From Pedobacter kyungheensis (GTDB lineage: Bacteria; Bacteroidota; Bacteroidia; Sphingobacteriales; Sphingobacteriaceae), in assembly GCF_000812965.1 (NCBI RefSeq), contig NZ_JSYN01000037.1, positions 1 to 45,513 of the forward strand: DNA of 45,513 bases. Direction: 5' to 3'. The position numbers were made by a program, and so were the translations under genes. The notes below the pieces were generated by a model. It saw only the letters and a list, made by a program, of their open reading frames with translations, did no database searches and had not been told where the DNA came from. Shown piece by piece: positions 39,809 to 45,513 of this stretch (positions are counted from its first letter, which is position 1; each line of letters opens with the position of its first letter).

Positions 39809-41277
39809 TGTTTAAACCATTTGTTTACATACAAGACCTCAACCTGAGTTACCGCAATAAAGCGGTGCTGAAGGACTTGTATTGGGAAATAAATGTTGGC
39901 GAAAACTGGGTTTTGTGGGGCGAAAGTGGCAGCGGAAAAACAGCTTTGGCGAAGGCCATAGCAGGCTTAACTGCCGCACAGGGAAGTATTGAAATCGATT
40001 TCGACCCGTTAAGCAAGCTACCAGCCGAAGTTTTGTTTGTTGACAGCTGGTACCAGTTTAAAAACTTAGAAGGCGTTGCCAACTTTTATTATCAGCAACG
40101 CTACACCAGCCAACAGGCGAAAGATACACTAACAGTGCACGCCGAACTGGTACTTTTTGGAAAAGAAAAAGGACTTCACTTCGATCGGGTTGAACCGATT
40201 TTAGAAGCCCTGGGTTTTTCTACTTTTGCCAGTTCGCAGTTAATTGAACTATCGAGCGGCGAGCACAAAAAATTACAGCTGGTTAAAGCCTTGTGGTTAA
40301 AACCACAGCTGTTGGTTATCGATCAACCTTATACAGGTTTAGATGCCGCATCGCGTAAAAACCTGAATATGCTGCTCTATCAGATTGCAGAAGAAGGTGT
40401 GCAGCTGATTTTAATCAGCAATGATCAGGAGCTGCCAACTTGTATTCACCGTTTTGCCGAAATTAAAGACGGACAAATCACGACAGCTTATACCAGGGAA
40501 GACACATCAGTTTCTTTTGAAAAGCACAACCGGGAAATTCCTGGCTTTTTAAAAGAGTCGCCGGTTTATGCATCAGATAATATTGTTAAAATGGTTGATG
40601 TGAACATCAGCTATGGCGAAAAACAAGTACTAAAAAACATTAACTGGGAAGTTAAGGCGGGCGAAAAATGGCTTTTACAGGGGCATAATGGTTCCGGTAA
40701 ATCTACTTTACTAAGTCTGGTAAATGGCGATCACCCCCAATCGTATGCCAATGAGTTGTATCTTTTTGGTAACCGTCGTGGAAGTGGTGAGAGTATTTGG
40801 GACATTAAGCAGCACATCGGGCTCATTTCGCCAGAGTTTCACTGGTATTTTGATGCCACAGCCACCGTTTGGCAAAGTATTGCTTCGGGCTTTTACGATA
40901 CCGTAGGCCTGTTTCAGCAATTGCCTTACACCAAAAGTAGCCAGGTTGATGAACTGGTTGAATATTTTGGTTTAACTGAAAGTAAAAATGAACTGTTAAC
41001 CTCATTGCCATTGGGTAAACAGCGGCTGGTTTTGCTGGCCAGAACCATCATCAAAAATCCCGAATTGTTAATTCTGGATGAACCATGTCAGGGCTTAGAT
41101 CTGCAACAAACACAACGTTTTAACCAACTGGTTGACGAACTGTGCAGCAACGGCATGACCGTAATTTATGTTGGCCATTTTGAATCGCAGCTGCCAACCT
41201 GCCTCGAAAAAAGAATAGTATTGGAAAAAGGCGAAGTAAAAGTCGTCGAAAGTTTAAATATAGAAATATTGAGCTAA
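39808..41277 (+). CDS. Double ATP-binding ABC protein, ModF-like
   Basis: These 489 residues hold two nucleotide-binding domains and no membrane segment. Domain 1 has Walker A GESGSGKTALAKAIAG, signature LSSGEHKKL and Walker B LLVIDQPYTGLD. Domain 2 has Walker A GHNGSGKSTLLSLVNG, a weaker signature LPLGKQRLVLLAR and Walker B LLILDEPCQGLD. The layout recalls E. coli ModF (PhrA) rather than a transporter subunit, and no permease gene is adjacent. Translational coupling to leuD means expression follows leucine genes; the functional reason is unknown. Confidence 0.87.
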   Translation: MFKPFVYIQDLNLSYRNKAVLKDLYWEINVGENWVLWGESGSGKTALAKAIAGLTAAQGSIEIDFDPLSKLPAEVLFVDSWYQFKNLEGVANFYYQQRYTSQQAKDTLTVHAELVLFGKEKGLHFDRVEPILEALGFSTFASSQLIELSSGEHKKLQLVKALWLKPQLLVIDQPYTGLDAASRKNLNMLLYQIAEEGVQLILISNDQELPTCIHRFAEIKDGQITTAYTREDTSVSFEKHNREIPGFLKESPVYASDNIVKMVDVNISYGEKQVLKNINWEVKAGEKWLLQGHNGSGKSTLLSLVNGDHPQSYANELYLFGNRRGSGESIWDIKQHIGLISPEFHWYFDATATVWQSIASGFYDTVGLFQQLPYTKSSQVDELVEYFGLTESKNELLTSLPLGKQRLVLLARTIIKNPELLILDEPCQGLDLQQTQRFNQLVDELCSNGMTVIYVGHFESQLPTCLEKRIVLEKGEVKVVESLNIEILS

Positions 41278-41365
41278 CAGGGCACGAAGATGAATTTAGA
41301 GGTAAGGCAAAGTCCTACAAACTTTAAATCCTTCAAGTCCTGATCTGGCAAAGGAGAAATTTAAC

Positions 41366-42457
41366 ATGAAGAAGAACATTTTAGTAATACCTGGAGATGG
41401 TATTGGCCCTGAAGTCACTACCTGGGGAAAAGCAGCATTAGAAAAAATTGCCGAAATTTTTGGCCATGAGTTTGTGTTTGAAGAAGCTTTAATGGGCCAC
41501 GCGGCTATCGAAGTTACCGGCGAACCTCTGCCAGATGAGACTTTAGAAAAGGCAAGACAAAGCGATGCTATTTTATTTGGTGCCATTGGCCATGCCAAAT
41601 ACGATAATGATCCGAGTTTAAAAGTTAGACCTGAACAAGGTTTATTAAAAATCCGCAAAGAACTGGGTCTGTTTGCCAATCTCCGCCCGATATTACTATT
41701 TGATGAACTTCTTCAGGCATCGAGCATTAAACCCGAAATTTTAAGAGGAACCGATATTTTGTTCTTCCGTGAGTTAACAGGTGATGTTTATTTTGGAGAG
41801 AAAAACCGTTCTGAAGACAGAAACACCGCTTCAGATTTGATGATCTACCACCGCTACGAAGTAGAGCGTATTGCGCATAAAGCCTACCAGGCAGCACAAC
41901 AACGTAACAAACGCTTATGTTCGGTAGATAAAGCCAATGTTTTGGAAAGCTCACGCTTATGGCGCGAAACCGTTCAGGAAATTGCCAAACAATATCCTGA
42001 TGTAGAAACAGAGCACATGTTTATCGATAATGCAGCCATGCAGCTGATTAAAAACCCGAAAAAGTTCGACGTGGTATTAACCGCTAACTTATTTGGTGAT
42101 ATTTTAACCGACGAGGCTTCGCAAATTGCAGGTTCGATGGGTATGCTGGCTTCGGCTTCTGTTGGCGAAAGCACAGGTTTCTTTGAGCCTATCCACGGTT
42201 CTGCACACGATATTGCCGGTAAAGATTTGGCCAACCCGCTGGCCTCTATCCTATCGGCTGCTTTAATGCTCGAAATTGGTTTCGGACTTAAAGAAGAAGC
42301 GAAACTATTGGTTGATACTGTTGACCAGGTATTGAAAGAAGGTTTCAGAACACATGATATAGCCGACCAAACCACCAACCGTTTTAAAGTATTAGGCACT
42401 GCCGAAATGGGTAAATTGGTATTGAAATTCTTATCACAAAAATTAATCACATCCTAA
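41366..42457 (+). CDS. leuB: 3-isopropylmalate dehydrogenase
   Basis: This NAD-dependent oxidative decarboxylase of 3-isopropylmalate is the third step of leucine synthesis. The 363 residues contain MKKNILVIPGDGIGPEVTTW, FANLRPI, the substrate-binding DILFFRELTGDVYFGEK, and NLFGDILTDEASQIAGSMGML with the metal-binding Asp residues. It is followed by leuA after only 10 bp. Confidence 0.97.
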   Translation: MKKNILVIPGDGIGPEVTTWGKAALEKIAEIFGHEFVFEEALMGHAAIEVTGEPLPDETLEKARQSDAILFGAIGHAKYDNDPSLKVRPEQGLLKIRKELGLFANLRPILLFDELLQASSIKPEILRGTDILFFRELTGDVYFGEKNRSEDRNTASDLMIYHRYEVERIAHKAYQAAQQRNKRLCSVDKANVLESSRLWRETVQEIAKQYPDVETEHMFIDNAAMQLIKNPKKFDVVLTANLFGDILTDEASQIAGSMGMLASASVGESTGFFEPIHGSAHDIAGKDLANPLASILSAALMLEIGFGLKEEAKLLVDTVDQVLKEGFRTHDIADQTTNRFKVLGTAEMGKLVLKFLSQKLITS

Positions 42458-42467
42458 AACTTAGATT

Positions 42468-43628
42468 ATGATTCACGACCCGAATAAAGTTTATATTTTC
42501 GACACGACATTACGTGACGGGGAGCAGGTTCCAGGCTGCCAGTTAGATACAAACCAAAAAGTAGAAATCGCAAAATCACTCGAACTTTTAGGCGTAGATG
42601 TGATTGAAGCAGGTTTCCCGGTATCAAGCCCCGGCGATTTCAACAGCGTTATTGAGTTATCAAAAGCGGTTAACGACCCGATTATCTGTGCCTTAACCCG
42701 CGCCAATAAAAACGATATCGATGTGGCTGCCGATGCTTTGCGTTATGCCAAACGTCCACGTATCCACACCGGAATTGGTTCTTCTGATTTCCACATCAAA
42801 CATAAATTTAACAGTACCCGCGAAGATATCTTAGCCCGTGCGGTTGAAGCGGTAAAATATGCCAAAAAATATGTAGAAGATGTTGAGTTTTACGCAGAAG
42901 ATGCCGGCCGTGCTGATATCGAATTTTTAGCTAAAATGGTTGAAGCCGTAATTGCTGCCGGTGCAACTGTGGTGAACATTCCCGATACCAATGGTTATTG
43001 CCTGCCAGACCAGTATGGCTCGAAAATCCTTTTCTTAAAGGAAAATGTTAAAAACATCGATAACGCCATTATTTCTGTTCACTGCCACAACGATTTAGGT
43101 TTAGCTACGGCTAATTCTATTGCCGGTTTACAAAACGGTGCCCGCCAGGTAGAATGTACCATTAACGGTATTGGCGAGCGTGCAGGTAATACCTCGATGG
43201 AAGAAGTGGTAATGATTTTAAAAACCCACAAAGTACTGGGTTTAAACACCAGCATTGATGCTACCCAGTTTTATGATATCAGCCACACGGTGAGAAACCA
43301 GATGAATATGCCGGTACAGCCTAACAAAGCTATTGTTGGTGCCAATGCATTTTCGCACAGCTCAGGCATACACCAGGATGGTTTCTTAAAAAACCGCGAA
43401 AACTACGAAATTATTAAACCAGAAGATGTTGGTTTCCCTGATGCGACTATTGTTTTAACAGCAAGAAGTGGTCGCCATGCCTTAAAACACCATTTAGAGC
43501 GTTTAGGCCACAAATTGGAAAAAGAACACCTGGATATTGTTTACAAACAGTTTTTGGTTTTAGCCGATAGCAAACAAGGCATTAACGATACTGATTTGAA
43601 CCAATTGGTTGCGCTGCATTTAGCGTAG
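42468..43628 (+). CDS. leuA: 2-isopropylmalate synthase (short form)
   Basis: This enzyme condenses 2-oxoisovalerate with acetyl-CoA, the committed step of leucine synthesis. The TIM-barrel part is complete: FDTTLRDGEQVPGCQLD, VHCHNDLGLATANSIAG with metal His residues, and NGIGERAGNTSMEEVV. At 386 residues it ends shortly after the linker helices, so the roughly 120-residue C-terminal leucine-binding domain of the long enzymes is missing. HSSGIHQDGFLKN supports a LeuA rather than a citramalate or homocitrate identity. Leucine control may instead rest on transcription; this is an inference. Confidence 0.94.
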   Translation: MIHDPNKVYIFDTTLRDGEQVPGCQLDTNQKVEIAKSLELLGVDVIEAGFPVSSPGDFNSVIELSKAVNDPIICALTRANKNDIDVAADALRYAKRPRIHTGIGSSDFHIKHKFNSTREDILARAVEAVKYAKKYVEDVEFYAEDAGRADIEFLAKMVEAVIAAGATVVNIPDTNGYCLPDQYGSKILFLKENVKNIDNAIISVHCHNDLGLATANSIAGLQNGARQVECTINGIGERAGNTSMEEVVMILKTHKVLGLNTSIDATQFYDISHTVRNQMNMPVQPNKAIVGANAFSHSSGIHQDGFLKNRENYEIIKPEDVGFPDATIVLTARSGRHALKHHLERLGHKLEKEHLDIVYKQFLVLADSKQGINDTDLNQLVALHLA

Positions 43629-43636
43629 CAACAACT

Positions 43637-43722
43637 CGTCATTGCGAGGCAAGAAGCAATCCTACTACTATAGCTGTTAGTAAACCTAACGCTTTAAGAT
43701 TGCTTCGTACCTCGCAATGACG
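43637..43722. repeat. GTCATTGCGAGG-type intergenic palindrome after leuA
   Basis: CGTCATTGCGAGG (43637-43649) and CCTCGCAATGACG (43710-43722) are perfectly inverted, with inner arms GAAGCAATC (43653-43661) and GATTGCTTC (43698-43706). It is a second copy of the repeat after ilvN, with an unrelated centre. Confidence 0.85.
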
Positions 43723-43736
43723 AAAAGAAAAATATA

Positions 43737-43767
43737 GGAGAACCTGGGTCTTGATACCAGATTCTCC
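43737..43767. promoter_or_regulatory. Hairpin just upstream of ilvA
   Basis: GGAGAACCTGG (43737-43747) and CCAGATTCTCC (43757-43767) pair at 10 of 11 positions around a 9-nt loop, 19 bp before the ilvA ATG. No leader peptide or T run is visible, so it does not look like a third attenuator. The nearby TTGATAC units suggest a repeat-derived sequence. Confidence 0.45.
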
Positions 43768-43785
43768 CTACTTGATACTATAAAA

Positions 43786-45036
43786 ATGAACACTACAACA
43801 CCACATACATTAGATTTTAAATCTGCATCTGAAAGGCTCAAAAACGTGGTAAAACGTACCCCGCTTGAGTTTAATGCCGGACTTTCTTCTTACTACAATG
43901 CCAATATTTATTTAAAAAGAGAAGATTTGCAGATTGTACGCTCTTACAAACTGCGTGGTGCTTATAATAAAATTAGTTCGTTGCCTCAGGAATTGTTAGT
44001 AAACGGGGTAGTTTGTGCAAGTGCCGGAAATCATGCACAGGGTGTGGCTTACTCCTGCAAAAAACTAGGCATTAAAGGGGTAATTTTTATGCCCGAAATC
44101 ACGCCGAAACAAAAGGTAAAACAAACGTATATGTTTGGTGGCGAAAATGTGGAAGTGGTGTTGGTTGGCGATACTTTCGACGATTGTTTGAAAGAAGCTT
44201 TGGCCTACAGTGCAGCACACAATGCTACATTTATTCCACCCTTTGATGATGAAAAAGTAATTGAAGGACAAGCGACTGTAGGGGTAGAAATTTTTGAAGA
44301 TCTGCCAGATTTAGATATGGTAGTTATGCCTGTTGGTGGCGGAGGCCTGGCATCAGGCGTAAGTGCTTACCTGAAAACCGTTAAACCCGATGTTAAACTG
44401 GTGGGCGTTGAGCCTCTCGGTGCCCCATCAATGGTTACAGCGATGGAGCATGGTGGTCCTTTTACTTTAGATGAGATTGATCGCTTTGTAGATGGAGCCG
44501 CTGTAAAAAGAATTGGCCACATTACCTACGAATATTGTAAGGAATTGCTGGATCAGATGCATTTAATTCCGGAAGGAAAAATCTGTACCACCATATTAAA
44601 ATTGTATAATGAAGATGCGATTGTAGTAGAACCTGCCGGAGCACTGTCTGTAGCTGCATTAGATCAGCTAAGAGAGCAGATTGCCGGTAAAACAATAGTT
44701 TGTATTGTTAGCGGTGGAAACAACGATATAGAGCGTATGCAGGAGATTAAAGAGAAATCTTTACTTTTCGAAGGTTTGAAGCATTATTTCATTGTACGTT
44801 TCCCGCAAAGACCAGGCGCTTTAAAATTATTTGTGAACGAGGTTTTAGGTCCGCAGGATGACATTACCCGTTTTGAGTTTATTAAAAAAACCAACAGGGA
44901 AAATGGTCCGGCGCTGGTAGGTATTGAGCTTTCGAATAAAAACGATTATGCCAGCTTACTGCAACGCATGAAAGATTTTAAATTCGAAATTATCGAATTG
45001 AACCAGGATCAGACTTTGTTTGAGTATTTGGTTTAG
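43786..45036 (+). CDS. ilvA: Threonine ammonia-lyase (threonine deaminase)
   Basis: This PLP enzyme forms 2-oxobutyrate from threonine, the entry to isoleucine synthesis. The 416 residues have Lys55 in RSYKLRGAYNK, the phosphate-binding VGGGGLASG, and a C-terminal ACT-like domain from about residue 328 (KHYFIVRFPQRPGALKLFVN). With one ACT-like domain it is shorter than the roughly 510-residue E. coli enzyme, which has two. Position at the end of the ilv-leu cluster supports a biosynthetic role. Confidence 0.96.
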   Translation: MNTTTPHTLDFKSASERLKNVVKRTPLEFNAGLSSYYNANIYLKREDLQIVRSYKLRGAYNKISSLPQELLVNGVVCASAGNHAQGVAYSCKKLGIKGVIFMPEITPKQKVKQTYMFGGENVEVVLVGDTFDDCLKEALAYSAAHNATFIPPFDDEKVIEGQATVGVEIFEDLPDLDMVVMPVGGGGLASGVSAYLKTVKPDVKLVGVEPLGAPSMVTAMEHGGPFTLDEIDRFVDGAAVKRIGHITYEYCKELLDQMHLIPEGKICTTILKLYNEDAIVVEPAGALSVAALDQLREQIAGKTIVCIVSGGNNDIERMQEIKEKSLLFEGLKHYFIVRFPQRPGALKLFVNEVLGPQDDITRFEFIKKTNRENGPALVGIELSNKNDYASLLQRMKDFKFEIIELNQDQTLFEYLV

Positions 45037-45050
45037 GTTTTTGTTAAATT

Positions 45051-45105
45051 GTCATCCTGAGCCTGTCGAAGGACAATCGTAGTGTTTCGACAAGCTCAAC
45101 ATGAC
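45051..45105. repeat. GTCATCCTGAGC-type intergenic palindrome after ilvA
   Basis: GTCATCCTGAGCCTGTCGAA (from 45051) is largely complementary to TTTCGACAAGCTCAACATGAC (ending 45105), with short interruptions. It shares the GTCAT/ATGAC ends of the other repeats. Confidence 0.7.
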
Positions 45106-45119
45106 ACAACTTATTAAAA

Positions 45120-45470
45120 ATGAATTTCAAAGATTTAGCCGACAAAACCTTAATTACTGATAACGACATCACCTGGGAAGATTTAGGCGCTGGCGTAAAG
45201 CGTAAAATCATGGCTTACGATGATCAGTTGATGTTGGTTAAAGTTGCTTTTGAACAAGGGGCTATCGGGTCGGTACACAACCACCCCCACCTCCAAATGA
45301 GTTATGTGGCCAAAGGAAGCTTTGAAGTGAGTATGGGCGAGGATAAAAAAATATTGAACGAAGGCGATGTTTTCTTTGCGCCATCAAATGTATATCATGG
45401 TGTGGTATGCCTTGAAGCTGGATTACTGGTTGATATTTTCAATCCCCACCGCGAGGATTTTTTGAAGTAA
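45120..45470 (+). CDS. Cupin-domain protein, KdgF-like
   Basis: This 116-residue single cupin has AIGSVHNHPHLQMSYVAKGS with the metal-binding H-x-H and downstream Glu, then LNEGDVFFAPSNVYHGVVCL with the third His, and DIFNPHREDFLK. The ending and spacing resemble KdgF, which converts unsaturated uronates, but many cupins share this shape and no uronate genes are adjacent. It is encoded 83 bp after ilvA with a palindrome between. Confidence 0.85.
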   Translation: MNFKDLADKTLITDNDITWEDLGAGVKRKIMAYDDQLMLVKVAFEQGAIGSVHNHPHLQMSYVAKGSFEVSMGEDKKILNEGDVFFAPSNVYHGVVCLEAGLLVDIFNPHREDFLK

Positions 45471-45484
45471 TTTTTAATTAAGTC

Positions 45485-45513
45485 GTCATGCTGAACTTGT
45501 TTCAGCATCTCTT
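45485..45513. repeat. GTCATGCTGAA-type palindrome at the window edge (partial)
   Basis: GTCATGCTGAA (45485-45495) is followed by TTCAGCAT (45501-45508), forming an 8-bp hairpin. The outer part of the repeat would lie beyond the window. Confidence 0.55.

Noticed and set aside
43737..43767. Third attenuator, ahead of ilvA
   Set aside because: The hairpin lacks a T run, and there is no Ile- or Thr-rich leader ORF before it.
1..45513. CRISPR array
   Set aside because: No regularly spaced direct repeats of 20-40 bp are present; the repeats seen are palindromes and short-unit tandem sequences.

Overview
The window looks like a Bacteroidota chromosome, most likely Sphingobacteriaceae of the Pedobacter type. 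The evidence is a SusC/SusD pair, TAnnTTTG-type -7 promoter boxes, atpD-atpC standing apart from the other ATP synthase genes, a MobA/MobB/MobC mobilization module of Bacteroidota type, and generally weak Shine-Dalgarno sequences. The genus is inferred from overall resemblance, not from a marker gene.

Layout. (1) 1-6.98 kb: the 5' part of a LanB-like dehydratase gene on the minus strand, diverging from a MauE-like membrane protein and a small exported protein. A convergent operon follows (thioredoxin-like protein, SusC, SusD), then small ORFs. Together this resembles a peptide-modification/export locus cut by the window edge. (2) 7.0-12.5 kb: a gene-poor, partly AT-rich stretch with two micro-ORFs, a set of mutually exclusive inverted repeats, a small XRE regulator, three small minus-strand genes, a badly decayed site-specific resolvase and an orphan LytTR response regulator. 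(3) 12.5-22.8 kb: a mobilizable element. It carries a TraG/MobC-like coupling protein, relaxase, relaxosome protein, a putative oriT palindrome, a three-gene cargo operon (HEPN protein, unknown charged protein, HExxH metalloprotease resembling the Lit/U49 phage-exclusion family), a convergent helical protein, and a large serine recombinase. The recombinase reading frame ends inside the 3' end of a tRNA-Arg(ACG) gene, so this is the right junction. I could not place the left junction. (4) 22.9-27.3 kb: core chromosome with a peroxiredoxin, an RmlD-like reductase, atpD-atpC and a secreted unknown. (5) 27.6-45.0 kb: a nearly complete branched-chain amino acid biosynthesis cluster, ilvE / ilvD-ilvB-ilvN-ilvC-leuC-leuD-leuB-leuA / ilvA. 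It is interleaved with small accessory genes (ORF6N, VOC, DinB, monooxygenase, methyltransferase, double-ATPase ABC protein) and with palindromic intergenic repeats. A cupin gene follows.

Two results stand out. First, ilvE and ilvD are each preceded by a short leader peptide (one Leu/Val-rich, one Ile-rich) and a strong intrinsic terminator. The 5' arm of each terminator can instead pair with a segment at the distal end of its leader ORF. This is the architecture of ribosome-mediated attenuation, present twice in one cluster. Second, the cargo operon at 16.8-19.8 kb is a plausible undescribed anti-phage (abortive infection) system. That function is inferred from motifs and context only.
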